Shown in pieces: positions 36,836 to 45,777 of a DNA stretch of 64,000 bases. Every line of letters starts with the position of its first letter. The stretch's first letter is position 1. The position numbers and the translations under genes are program-made. The stretch is from Brucella pseudogrignonensis (GTDB lineage Bacteria > Pseudomonadota > Alphaproteobacteria > Rhizobiales > Rhizobiaceae): contig NZ_JAVLAT010000001.1 in the NCBI RefSeq assembly GCF_032190615.1, positions 2,116,501-2,180,500 of the forward strand, given 5' to 3'. The notes under the pieces were generated by a model that was not told where the DNA came from, did not search any database, and worked only from the letters and a program-made list of their open reading frames with translations.

Positions 36836-38329
36836 ATGAATGACGTTCTGGATCATCCGATACAACATGACGGGCTTAACAGGCTTCGGGATAAACACCT
36901 CTTTCGAGAACTTAGCTATATCAATGGGCGATGGGTCGCGGGAGATAAGGTCGAGACTTTTGCCGTTTCTGACCCGGCAACGGGACGACGGCTTGCACGT
37001 GTCGCAAGCCTGAGCGAAGCGCAGACAACGCTCGCTGTTGATGCAGCTGAAAATGCGTTTACACAATGGCGCAACAAGCTGCCGCAGGAACGGTCCGCGA
37101 TTTTGCGTCGCTGGTATGAGCTTGTTCTGGCTAACCGGGAAGATCTGGCGTTGCTGATGACGCTTGAGCAGGGCAAGCCTCTCAATGAGTCTCGTGGAGA
37201 AATCGACTATGGCTCAGCCTTTATTGAGTGGTATGCAGAAGAGGCAAAGCGCCTGAACGGCGAAACGATTTCAAGCCATTTACCCAAAGCAGAAATGCTG
37301 GTGCGTCGCGAGGCATTGGGCGTTGTGGGCATTGTAACGCCGTGGAACTTTCCAAACGCGATGATTACGCGTAAAGCTGCGGCAGCAATTGCTGCGGGTT
37401 GCCCGGTTGTTATTCATCCGTCGTCCGAAACACCGCTATCCGCTTTGGCTTTGGCTGAGTTGGCGGAGCGTGCGGGAATGCCAGCCGGTGTTTTCAATGT
37501 GGTCACGGGCAAGGCTGCACCAATCGTTGATGTGCTTTGTCGAGATGAACGTGTACGGGCATTAAGTTTCACCGGCTCTACCGAAGTCGGCAAGTTGATT
37601 GCCGCAAAATGCGCTGCGACTGTCAAGCGTCTGGTGATGGAGCTTGGTGGGCACGCACCTTTAATTATCTTTAATGATGCCGATATTGCCCGAGCTGTTG
37701 ACGTGGCCATGGCTGCGAAGTTTGCAACATCAGGGCAGGATTGTCTTGCTGCCAACCGTATTTTCGTTCAGCGCGATATTCTTCCAGCTTTCACAAAAGC
37801 TTTCGCTAAACGTGTCCGCAATCTGAAAACGGGCAATGGCCTTGATGCAGATGTTGAGATCGGCCCGATGATGCATAGCCGCGCGGTCGATAAAATTGAG
37901 CAGCATGTGCGTGACGCTGAAAAGCGGGGCGCTCGTGTTGATGTTGGTGGCAAACGCATTGGCAATACGCTTTTCTTTGAACCGACACTGCTCACCAATG
38001 TGTCCGACGATGCAGCGATCATGCATGAGGAAACATTCGGTCCCGTCGCTGCGATTTCCGTTTTTGACGATGAAAATGAAGTCATCGCTCGTGCCAACAC
38101 TACGCAATATGGATTGGTCGCCTACGTCGTGACATCGAACGGCGCGCGCCAACTGCGTATGGGACGCGCACTCGAATATGGAATGATTGCCATCAATCGC
38201 GCAAAAATTACCGGAGCGCCAATTCCGTTCGGTGGCTGGAAACAATCAGGCCTCGGCAGGGAGGGCGCGCATCACGGCATCGAAGCTTTCACTGAACTCA
38301 AATATCTCTGCATTGATACCGCCGCGTGA
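36836..38329 (+). CDS. doeC: aldehyde dehydrogenase DoeC (aspartate-semialdehyde oxidising)
   Basis: A 497-residue NAD(P)-dependent aldehyde dehydrogenase of the succinate-semialdehyde class. The NAD site is FTGSTEVGK (about 255-263), the catalytic base Glu269 is in MELGGHAP and the nucleophile Cys303 is in SGQDCLAANR. In this cluster it should oxidise aspartate semialdehyde to aspartate, the last step of ectoine breakdown. A general GABA-type substrate is an alternative. Confidence 0.9.
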   Translation: MNDVLDHPIQHDGLNRLRDKHLFRELSYINGRWVAGDKVETFAVSDPATGRRLARVASLSEAQTTLAVDAAENAFTQWRNKLPQERSAILRRWYELVLANREDLALLMTLEQGKPLNESRGEIDYGSAFIEWYAEEAKRLNGETISSHLPKAEMLVRREALGVVGIVTPWNFPNAMITRKAAAAIAAGCPVVIHPSSETPLSALALAELAERAGMPAGVFNVVTGKAAPIVDVLCRDERVRALSFTGSTEVGKLIAAKCAATVKRLVMELGGHAPLIIFNDADIARAVDVAMAAKFATSGQDCLAANRIFVQRDILPAFTKAFAKRVRNLKTGNGLDADVEIGPMMHSRAVDKIEQHVRDAEKRGARVDVGGKRIGNTLFFEPTLLTNVSDDAAIMHEETFGPVAAISVFDDENEVIARANTTQYGLVAYVVTSNGARQLRMGRALEYGMIAINRAKITGAPIPFGGWKQSGLGREGAHHGIEAFTELKYLCIDTAA

Positions 38330-38357
38330 AAACGCTGCGACAGGAAAGGGCAAACTC

Positions 38358-39731
38358 ATGTTGAACCAAAGCAACGAACTCACTGCCTGGGATCGTGATC
38401 ATTTCTTCCATCCATCGACGCATATGGGAATGCATGCGCGCGGTGAAACGCCGACGCGTGTGCTCGACGGCGGCGAGGGCGTTTATATTACTGATGTGAA
38501 TGGTCGAAAAAGTCTCGATGCGTTTGCGGGTCTCTATTGTGTCAATGTCGGTTATGGCCGAACGGAGATTGCGGATGCAATTGCCGAGCAGGCACGCAAG
38601 CTTGCTTATTATCATGCCTATGTTGGTCATGGCACGGAAGTGTCGATCACATTAGCGAAGATGATTATCGACCGCGCGCCCCAACATATGAACCGCGTTT
38701 ATTTCGGTCTTTCAGGCTCTGATGCCAATGAAACCAACATCAAATTGATCTGGTATTATAATAATATTCTCGGTCGTCCCGAAAAGAAGAAGATTATTTC
38801 GCGTTGGCGTGGTTATCACGGCTCTGGTGTGATGACAGGTAGCTTGACCGGGCTTGCAACTTTTCACAATGCATTTGATCTGCCGCGCGCGCCAATCCTG
38901 CATACGGAATCTCCCTATTATTTCCGCCGTGAAGATCGATCCATGAGCGAGGAGCAGTTCTCGCAGCATTGTGCTGATAGACTGGAAGAGATGATCCTTG
39001 CCGAAGGGCCAGATACAATAGCGGCGTTTATTGGTGAGCCTGTTCTTGGAACGGGTGGGATTGTTCCGCCACCTGCTGGCTACTGGCAAAAGATACAGGC
39101 CGTTCTTGATCGCTACGATATTCTGCTTGTTGCCGATGAGGTGGTGACTGGCTTCGGTCGTCTTGGCAGTATGTTCGGCTCTGATCACTACGGTATGAAG
39201 CCTGATCTGATCACCATCGCCAAGGGGTTGACATCGGCCTATGCACCGCTTTCGGGTTCGATTTTGTCTGACCGCATGTGGCAGGTGTTGGTGCAGGGAT
39301 CAGACAAGATGGGGCCGATTGGTCATGGCTGGACTTATTCAGCACATCCAATCTGTGCAGCTGCCGGCGTTGCCAATCTTAAGCTGATTGATGAACTCAA
39401 TCTTGTCGAAAACGCAGTTTCCACCGGTGCGTATTTCCGCAATGCTTTGCAGGATGCTTTGAGCAGTCATAAGCATGTCGGCGATGTGCGCGGGGAAGGA
39501 TTGATGGCAGCCGTTGAGTTTGTTGAGGATCGTGATGATCGTAAATTCTTCGACCCATCGCTGAAGATCGGCCCACAGGTTTCTGCGGCTCTTCTCGCGA
39601 ACGGCGTTATTGGCCGTGCAATGCCGGAGGGTGACATTCTTGGCTTTGCGCCACCGTTCTGCCTTACGCAAGAAGAGGCTGACAAAATCGTTGATGCAAC
39701 CGTAAAGGCAATCGATACTGTATTTTCTTAA
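38358..39731 (+). CDS. doeD: diaminobutyrate aminotransferase DoeD
   Basis: A 457-residue class III PLP aminotransferase. The PLP Lys289 is in TIAKGLTSAYAP, with LLVADEVVTGFGR supplying the ring-binding Asp. In the ectoine pathway it converts L-2,4-diaminobutyrate to aspartate semialdehyde for DoeC. ATG 38358 is chosen 28 bases after the doeC stop; the open frame runs back into doeC but that part is shadow. Confidence 0.9.
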   Translation: MLNQSNELTAWDRDHFFHPSTHMGMHARGETPTRVLDGGEGVYITDVNGRKSLDAFAGLYCVNVGYGRTEIADAIAEQARKLAYYHAYVGHGTEVSITLAKMIIDRAPQHMNRVYFGLSGSDANETNIKLIWYYNNILGRPEKKKIISRWRGYHGSGVMTGSLTGLATFHNAFDLPRAPILHTESPYYFRREDRSMSEEQFSQHCADRLEEMILAEGPDTIAAFIGEPVLGTGGIVPPPAGYWQKIQAVLDRYDILLVADEVVTGFGRLGSMFGSDHYGMKPDLITIAKGLTSAYAPLSGSILSDRMWQVLVQGSDKMGPIGHGWTYSAHPICAAAGVANLKLIDELNLVENAVSTGAYFRNALQDALSSHKHVGDVRGEGLMAAVEFVEDRDDRKFFDPSLKIGPQVSAALLANGVIGRAMPEGDILGFAPPFCLTQEEADKIVDATVKAIDTVFS

Positions 39732-39750
39732 TCCTGTTTCAGAAATTATG

Positions 39751-39788
39751 CCTTCACCGTCTTATAGGGCGGTGAAGGTCCTAAAGTA
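39751..39788. terminator. hairpin between doeD and sorC-type gene
   Basis: A 9-bp perfect stem CCTTCACCG / CGGTGAAGG with a 10-base loop lies between two convergent genes. There is no good T-run, so it is a weak terminator candidate. Confidence 0.5.
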
Positions 39789-39832
39789 TTTTGAAGTTTT
39801 TGTTCCTAAAGTGTCGATTTTTTTAAATCTTT

Positions 39833-40804
39833 CTATGAAAGAGCGAGAAGCGCTTCGGCAGCATCGCCGTCGATGATGAGACCGTTGACTATGCCACTTT
39901 TAAGAAGTGCTTTAGCGGCCACAGCTTTTTCTTGACCGGCAATAAGTAAAACAACCTGCACCTTCTGCAGTTCAGAAAATCCCAATGCGATTGTACGTTT
40001 GTTCATTTCGTGATCGACTTGGTGTCCATCTTTATCAAAGAAAATACCATTTGTGTCACCGATGGCACCTGCTGCATGCAGGCTTTCGAGTTCTGATTTG
40101 CTCAACATATTCTGGCGACGCAGTAAGGAATCTTCTGTTAATTCACCCGCGCTGATAAAGCATACTGATACCGTGCGAGCAATTTCCATTGCGCGCGCGA
40201 CTGAGCGTTGTGAAATTAGAACTTTTCTGTCTTCGGCGGAATCAGCGATAAAAGGAACGGGAAGGAAAAAGCCTTGTCCACCCGTGCGACGTGCCAGCAT
40301 GTTGACAACTTCAAACGGATTGTAAGCGGAGTTGGCTATCAACGAACCCATGACAGAGATGAATCGCGCTTGTGGCGACGATACACCCGCAAGTTGAAGT
40401 GTCATCTGTTCGATTGTTCGTCCCCAGCCTGTTCCAATAGTGGCTTCTGGATTATCTGCGAGAAAATTCTTTAGGTAGGTAGCCGCGGCGACGCCCACTG
40501 CGCGAAATGAAACCTGTTTGCGGATTTCTGATGTCGTGTCTTCTGCACCAAAGCCAAACGGCGGCGTTGAAATGCAAAAATCCAATGAATAACGACGTGT
40601 GATCTCGTTTTCTACAGGTAGTGTACCGGCATTCTGGTGGTCGATGGATATGCTCACCAGACCGCTTTCACGCGCTTCACCTAAGATCTTATTTACGCGA
40701 GCACGGGTCAACCCAAGTTTGGAAGCAGTCGCCTCCTGGTTGAATCCACCAACGTAATATAGCCACGCCACGCGTACCATAAGGCTGTCTTCAGATTCAC
40801 TCAT
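39833..40804 (-). CDS. SorC/DeoR-type sugar-sensing transcriptional regulator
   Basis: A 323-residue regulator of the SorC family, to which the erythritol regulator EryD also belongs. An N-terminal helix-turn-helix (about 10-55, MVRVAWLYYVGGFNQEATASKLGLTRARVNKIL) precedes a sugar-binding domain (about 65-320) with IGTGWGRTIEQM and GDTNGIFFDKDGH segments. It is divergent from the ABC importer genes, and the gap contains a perfect inverted repeat. It probably senses the imported sugar or its phosphate. Confidence 0.9.
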   Translation of the reverse strand: MSESEDSLMVRVAWLYYVGGFNQEATASKLGLTRARVNKILGEARESGLVSISIDHQNAGTLPVENEITRRYSLDFCISTPPFGFGAEDTTSEIRKQVSFRAVGVAAATYLKNFLADNPEATIGTGWGRTIEQMTLQLAGVSSPQARFISVMGSLIANSAYNPFEVVNMLARRTGGQGFFLPVPFIADSAEDRKVLISQRSVARAMEIARTVSVCFISAGELTEDSLLRRQNMLSKSELESLHAAGAIGDTNGIFFDKDGHQVDHEMNKRTIALGFSELQKVQVVLLIAGQEKAVAAKALLKSGIVNGLIIDGDAAEALLALS

Positions 40805-41122
40805 ACGCCCCTCAACCTATATTGTGCGGTTAAATTACAAATGTATTTTTGTTTGACATTTGTAATTTAACGACGCTTAATGCCATTCGTTCCGATCGAC
40901 AAGAGCGCGAAAGAGTACTCAGGTCAATTGGAATACCGAGCTGAAGCCATAGCGGTATTGCAACATCTTTCTCCGGAGGAGCGGGGAATAGATGACTGCG
41001 TGACGACAGTTCAGGAGGAGTTGCAGGACGATACAAGGCGCGGCGTTTCGCTGGTCACGTGTCAGGTTTAACAATGTGAAGCTGGACGGTGGATATAACC
41101 ACGTCGCTTTTGGGAGGAATAA
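40805..41122. promoter_or_regulatory. divergent promoter region of the sugar cluster
   Basis: A 318-base gap between the SorC-type gene and the importer. It holds the inverted repeat at 40829-40871 and a GGGAGGAATAA ribosome site just before 41123. A 63-codon frame (40880-41071) shows no similarity I can recognise and is not called as a gene. The leader of about 230 bases is unusually long. Confidence 0.6.
40829..40871. promoter_or_regulatory. 16-bp perfect inverted repeat, likely SorC-type operator
   Basis: The arms GTTAAATTACAAATGT (40829-40844) and ACATTTGTAATTTAAC (40856-40871) are perfect inverted copies around an 11-base AT-rich spacer. A TTGACA -35-like box (40853-40858) overlaps the right arm, so a bound protein would block plus-strand transcription. 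It lies 25 bases from the regulator start, fitting autoregulation. Confidence 0.8.
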
Positions 41123-42076
41123 ATGGGGTCGGGATTGTTTAAGAAGTCTGTCGCTGTTGCAGCTTTGGCCTTACTGATGGGTACAGCAAGCGCGTCGGCG
41201 ACGAACGTTGCCTGGGTGCATTCCAATGCTGCTGCACAGTCTGAACAGCGCGCCAAAGCTGGCTTTGATGCATGGCTGAAAGAAACCGGCAAAGATTGGA
41301 AAGTCAGTGTTCTTGATAGCGGTGGCTCTGGCGAACGCACGGCGTCCAATATTCAGGATGCGGCATCGCGTGGTGTCGATGCGATTATCGTTAGCATGTC
41401 GGATCTGCGCGCGTCGCGCGCCGCAATCGATGCCGCGGTCGCAGCAAAAATTCCAGTTTTCGCCATTGATAGCGGACAGGTTGATGGTGTTCTCGTCGAT
41501 GTGACAACCAATAACTGGGCGATGTCGGCCAGTGTGTCGCCTTATCTGCTCAACGAAATGGGCGGAAAGGGCAATCTGATTTTCCTGCGCATGGCGGAAC
41601 ATCACGGCACGCGTAAGCGCGGCGATGTGATGGCCACAGTGCTAAAAGAATATCCTGAAGTGAAGGTGCTTGCGGAACATAATATCGACTACACGGCATT
41701 CTTTGAAGACACGTCTAGCTCAATGCAGGATTATGCTGCCCGTTTTGGCGAAGAAATTAATGCTGTTTGGGCGCCTTGGGATGAGCCAGCACAGGCTGCC
41801 ATCAACTCTCTCAATGCAGCCGGTCTGAAAAACGTGAAAGTTATCGGTATCGACGGTAATCCTCAGGCGATTGAGGAAGTCTGCAAGCCAGAGAGCCTTT
41901 TGATCGCAACTGTTTCCCAGCCATTTGAAAAGATGGGTGCACAGACCGGAGAATGGATCGAGAGCATCGTCGTGAAGAAAGAAGATGCTGCAACGGTTAT
42001 TCCATCGAAGACCGTCTATCTCGATGCGCCGCTTATCACAAAGCAGAACTGTAAGGACTTCCTCCCGAAGAACTAG
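41123..42076 (+). CDS. ribose-type sugar ABC transporter substrate-binding protein
   Basis: A 317-residue periplasmic protein with a Sec signal (KKSVAVAALALLMGTASASA, cleavage near residue 26) and a type I periplasmic-binding fold of the RbsB class (LDSGGSGERTASNIQDAASRGVDAIIVS; VIGIDGNPQAIE). It should bind the sugar or polyol that feeds the downstream enzymes. The ligand is unknown. A GGGAGG site precedes ATG 41123. Confidence 0.9.
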   Translation: MGSGLFKKSVAVAALALLMGTASASATNVAWVHSNAAAQSEQRAKAGFDAWLKETGKDWKVSVLDSGGSGERTASNIQDAASRGVDAIIVSMSDLRASRAAIDAAVAAKIPVFAIDSGQVDGVLVDVTTNNWAMSASVSPYLLNEMGGKGNLIFLRMAEHHGTRKRGDVMATVLKEYPEVKVLAEHNIDYTAFFEDTSSSMQDYAARFGEEINAVWAPWDEPAQAAINSLNAAGLKNVKVIGIDGNPQAIEEVCKPESLLIATVSQPFEKMGAQTGEWIESIVVKKEDAATVIPSKTVYLDAPLITKQNCKDFLPKN

Positions 42077-42093
42077 GCACCCATGCCTGTAAC

Positions 42094-42130
42094 TGGCCGG
42101 GACCTTACGTTCCAAGTTCCGGCCATTTTT
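42094..42130 (+). terminator. attenuator-like hairpin between binding protein and ATPase genes
   Basis: TGGCCGG pairs with CCGGCCA, extended by weaker inner pairs (GGGA.CTT / AAG.TCC), and is followed by six T. Hairpins here commonly lower transcription past an abundant binding protein. Confidence 0.75.
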
Positions 42131-42163
42131 TAACCTGAAAATTCAATTCGCGGGAGTTCTTCG

Positions 42164-43678
42164 ATGGCCGTAAGCCTTTCGCAGATCGTCATGTCATATC
42201 CCGGAACACTGGCGCTCGATCAAGTCAGTGCTGAATTCCGGTTCGATGAGGTGCATGGCCTGATCGGAGAAAATGGTGCGGGGAAGACAACCCTTGTCAG
42301 CATTCTTGGTGGCAGTAAAAGTCCGACGTCTGGCAACATCATTATTGATGGCACCGAGGTGCGTTTAACAAGTGCTGGTGATGCTCTGCGCAAGGGCATT
42401 GCACATGTTTCTCAGGAAGGCAGTCTCGTTCCCGGACTGACTGGTGCGCAGAATATTTTGCTGGGCGATGAGCCTCGTATGGGTCTCGGTGTTATCGACA
42501 AGAAGAAGCTTGTCAGCCGTGCAGAAGCACTTCTAAAGCGCTGGTTTCCGCAGGTTTCCATCGACCTTGATGAGCAGGTCGATATGCTGCCGATGGCAGA
42601 TCAAAAGATTATTGAAATTGTTCGTGCTCTGCGTGGAAATGTGCGGTTGCTTATTCTTGATGAGCCGACAGCGACATTACCTGCGCGCGAAAAAGAAAGT
42701 CTTTGGGAAATCATCAAAACCTTGCCGCAACAAGGTGTTGGGATTGTCCTTATCAGCCATTTTCTTTCAGAGATCAAAGCTCTGAGCGACCGTATCACAG
42801 TTCTTCGCGATGGGAGGCACATTGCAACGCTTGAAGCTAAAAACTCGAGTGAAGCGCAACTCATTGACCTGATGCTTCAACGCTCTGGAAGCAGCGAAGC
42901 CGTCGAACAGGAAGCGCAACATAGTCGCGTTCTTGGCCCCGTCGTGCTGGAAGTTAGCGATTGGCATGCCGGTGGTGTTGTTGCCGATAATTTTGTTATT
43001 CGCGCAGGCGAGATTGTAGGCCTTATCGGTCTGACAGGCGCAGGGCATTTTGGCTTTGCACGCTCGCTTTATGCTGCAAGCGGTGTGACTAGGGGAAAAC
43101 TTCGCTTTCAGGGCGAGGTTGTGACTAAAGTCGATCCGCGAACCATGCAAAACAAAGGCGTGGCTCTCGTCCCCGATCACCGTATGGAGACTGCACTGAT
43201 TGGCGATTGGGATGTTCGCGAAAACCTCGCGATGGTGCATCCAACTCATGCAACTTTCGGCAGCACAGGCATTTTGTCGATGCGTCGAGAAGCGCTTGAA
43301 GCTGACCGCACAATGAAGCAGATGAATGTTAAGGCACATTCGCATCGACAATTCGTGAAAGACTTAAGCGGCGGCAACAAGCAAAAGGTTTCGATTGGCA
43401 AGTGGCTGTATGGTGCGGATGAGCATTATCGGTTGATGATCTTTATCGAACCAACCGAAGGCGTCGATATTGGCGCTAAGCGTGAAATACATGCGCAAAT
43501 GCGCAGGCTTGCTGAAAAAGGCATAGCCATTCTCGTTACGTCTTCCGACCTTCTGGAAATCGCAGACGTGGCAGACCGTGTCATCCCGTTTGTGAATGGC
43601 AAACCCGGCCCACAGATTGAGCGTGGCGCATTCTCAGAAGCGAAATTTATTGCCGCAATGGCAGGAGTTACCCAATGA
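42164..43678 (+). CDS. ribose-type sugar ABC transporter ATP-binding protein
   Basis: A 504-residue double ABC ATPase of the RbsA/MglA class. The first domain has Walker A GENGAGKTT (about 37-45) and Walker B LLILDEPTATLP; the second has the degenerate GLTGAGHFGFAR loop and the signature LSGGNKQKVSIGKWL near 400. In the first domain the signature region reads VDMLPMADQKIIEI, typical of this class. It overlaps the permease gene by four bases (ATGA). Confidence 0.9.
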   Translation: MAVSLSQIVMSYPGTLALDQVSAEFRFDEVHGLIGENGAGKTTLVSILGGSKSPTSGNIIIDGTEVRLTSAGDALRKGIAHVSQEGSLVPGLTGAQNILLGDEPRMGLGVIDKKKLVSRAEALLKRWFPQVSIDLDEQVDMLPMADQKIIEIVRALRGNVRLLILDEPTATLPAREKESLWEIIKTLPQQGVGIVLISHFLSEIKALSDRITVLRDGRHIATLEAKNSSEAQLIDLMLQRSGSSEAVEQEAQHSRVLGPVVLEVSDWHAGGVVADNFVIRAGEIVGLIGLTGAGHFGFARSLYAASGVTRGKLRFQGEVVTKVDPRTMQNKGVALVPDHRMETALIGDWDVRENLAMVHPTHATFGSTGILSMRREALEADRTMKQMNVKAHSHRQFVKDLSGGNKQKVSIGKWLYGADEHYRLMIFIEPTEGVDIGAKREIHAQMRRLAEKGIAILVTSSDLLEIADVADRVIPFVNGKPGPQIERGAFSEAKFIAAMAGVTQ

Positions 43679-44679
43679 GTGCCCGATCTTCAGCGGTTTC
43701 GCCGCAATCATCCCGTCATGCCCAAAGCTTCGGTAAAAAGCTTAAAGGTGAATGGCTATTAAAATATAGCACGCTCTTTGTGCTTTTCCTGTTGTTTGCA
43801 GGTTTTTCGCTGACCGTTGACCGCTTTCTGACAGCAAACAATCTGCTCAATATTATACAGCAGATTTCAATGCTCACCATTGTTGGTGCGGGTCTGACAT
43901 TCGGTTTTGCTGCGCGGGAAATGGACCTTTCCGTCGGCTATATGGTTGGTATGTCAGGCATTCTGGTGCCATTGATGCTGGTTGCTGGATTTCCTCTGCC
44001 CGTGGCTCTGCTCGCCGGGCTCGGAGCAGGTCTCGTTGTGGGTTCGGTCAATGCAGTCTTGGTCACATTTGTTGGTGTGCCGTCGCTGATTGCCACACTC
44101 GCAGTAGGCTCTATTCTCTACGGCATCAACTTTTTGATGACAGGCGGACGCGCTATTTATGGTGGTCTTCCCGCAAATTATCTCTGGCTAGGTCAAGGCC
44201 AGCTCTTTGGCATCCCGGTGCTTGCCTATGCCATGGTGATTGTCGTTTTTGTGGCCTGGTTCCTGATGGAACGGACCGTGTTCGGCCGTTACATTTATGC
44301 AGTGGGTGGAAATCTGAAAGCAGCGGAGCTTTCCGGCGTCAATGGTCGCTTCTATCGCGCCGCCGCTCTGGTGGTCTGCTCAATTTTTGCGGCCGTCGCA
44401 GGTGCACTTCTTGCTGCACGTTTAGGCTCTGGTCAGCCAAATGCTGGCGAACGCTATCTGCTGGATGGGCTTGCAACAGTGTTTATAGGCATGACCATGT
44501 TCCGTCCGGGTACTGCAACAATTGCAGGGACATTTTTCGGCGCTCTCTTCATCGGCGTCATCAATAACGGCCTCAATCTCATTGGCATGGACACATACAT
44601 CCAGAGCATTGTGAAGGGCCTTATCATTCTCGTGGCGGTCGCGGTTGTTTCGCGAACCACCAAACTGAAGCTTCTTTGA
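43675..44679 (+). CDS. ribose-type sugar ABC transporter permease
   Basis: A 334-residue inner-membrane permease of the RbsC class with 8-10 helices. Family motifs include VDRFLTANNLLNIIQQISM near 50-68, GVPSLIATLAVGSILYGI near 140 and GRYIYAVGGNLKAAELSGVNG near 205-225. One permease gene only, so it should work as a homodimer with the preceding ATPase. Confidence 0.91.
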   Translation: MSARSSAVSPQSSRHAQSFGKKLKGEWLLKYSTLFVLFLLFAGFSLTVDRFLTANNLLNIIQQISMLTIVGAGLTFGFAAREMDLSVGYMVGMSGILVPLMLVAGFPLPVALLAGLGAGLVVGSVNAVLVTFVGVPSLIATLAVGSILYGINFLMTGGRAIYGGLPANYLWLGQGQLFGIPVLAYAMVIVVFVAWFLMERTVFGRYIYAVGGNLKAAELSGVNGRFYRAAALVVCSIFAAVAGALLAARLGSGQPNAGERYLLDGLATVFIGMTMFRPGTATIAGTFFGALFIGVINNGLNLIGMDTYIQSIVKGLIILVAVAVVSRTTKLKLL

Positions 44680-44748
44680 AGAACTGCGTTAGGCATTGAA
44701 TCAAACATCATGAAAAACTTGAAACAGACAAGTCTGTCGGAGGCGCAC

Positions 44749-45777
44749 GTGCAAAATCCGAGTAACTCTAATCTTCTCGAACTATACCAGACGATGCGGC
44801 GTATCCGCACCTTTGAAGAACGCGTAGGCGAATTGTTTGTGCGCGGTCAGACGGCAGGTTCGATGCTTCACCTTTCGATTGGCGAAGAGGCCGCTGCTGC
44901 TGGTGTTTGTGCTGTCATGCAGCCACAGGACACGTTTACCACCCACCATCGCGGCCATGGTATCTTTCTGGCACGCGGCGCTGATCCTAAACAGATGATG
45001 GCCGAAATTGGTGGCAAGGAAACCGGCTATTGTCACGGCAAAGGTGGCTCCATGCACATTGCTGACATGGCGCTTGGGCATCTTGGTGCCAATGCGATTG
45101 TTGGTGGCGGTATTCCAGCCGTGGTTGGTGCAGGCCTTTCCAGCAAATACCTCAGGAAAAACGCGGTTTCTCTCGCCTTTTTCGGCGATGGTGCGATGCA
45201 GCAGGGCATTCTCTATGAGAGCATGAATATGGCAGCACTTTGGGGGCTTCCGGTTGTGTTCGTCTGCATCAATAACCAGTACGGCATGGGTACGCGTGTC
45301 GATCAGGCGACAGCCAATACAGCCTTCGACCAGCGCGCACATGCATTTGGTTTGAACGGTGCTGTGGTGGATGGCATTGATGTGGAGGAAGTCAAAAGCG
45401 TTGCGCAGGGCCTGATCGATGATGCGCGCCTTGGTAAACCGGGCTTCCTTTCGGTAAGTTGCTATCGTTTCTTTGGTCATGCCCGCATGGATAAGAGTCC
45501 TTATCGTGCAGAAGCAGAAGAAGCCGAAGGCCGCAAGAAAGATCCGGTGAAATTCACGCGCGACCGGCTGATTTCAGAAGGCCTGGCACAAGAAACAGCG
45601 CTAGATACGATGGATAGCAGTATCACTGCTGAAATGGATGCGACCATCGATTTCACGGTGGAATCCAAAGCACCGCCACTCACTTCCATGTTCAGAGATG
45701 TCTATGCGGTTGGCGAACCAGAACCCGAGCCAGTCCGCACCCGTATTGATCGTGTACTTTCCAGGGATGAAGCATAA
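44749..45777 (+). CDS. TPP-dependent dehydrogenase E1 alpha subunit (AcoA-like)
   Basis: An E1 alpha subunit of the acetoin / 2-oxoacid dehydrogenase family. The thiamine-diphosphate motif runs from GDGAMQQG to INN (residues 159-189 counted from ATG 44710). HHRGHG and GKGGSMH are family hallmarks. GTG 44749, five bases after GGAGG, is chosen; ATG 44710 upstream has a poor ribosome site and would add 13 residues. With the beta subunit it should cleave an alpha-hydroxyketone or 2-oxoacid and pass an acyl group to the lipoyl E2. Substrate inferred only as sugar-derived. Confidence 0.88.
   Translation: MQNPSNSNLLELYQTMRRIRTFEERVGELFVRGQTAGSMLHLSIGEEAAAAGVCAVMQPQDTFTTHHRGHGIFLARGADPKQMMAEIGGKETGYCHGKGGSMHIADMALGHLGANAIVGGGIPAVVGAGLSSKYLRKNAVSLAFFGDGAMQQGILYESMNMAALWGLPVVFVCINNQYGMGTRVDQATANTAFDQRAHAFGLNGAVVDGIDVEEVKSVAQGLIDDARLGKPGFLSVSCYRFFGHARMDKSPYRAEAEEAEGRKKDPVKFTRDRLISEGLAQETALDTMDSSITAEMDATIDFTVESKAPPLTSMFRDVYAVGEPEPEPVRTRIDRVLSRDEA

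Noticed and set aside
40880..41071. 63-codon frame in the leader of the sugar importer
   Set aside because: No ribosome site, no recognisable fold, and it lies next to the operator; more likely untranslated leader.
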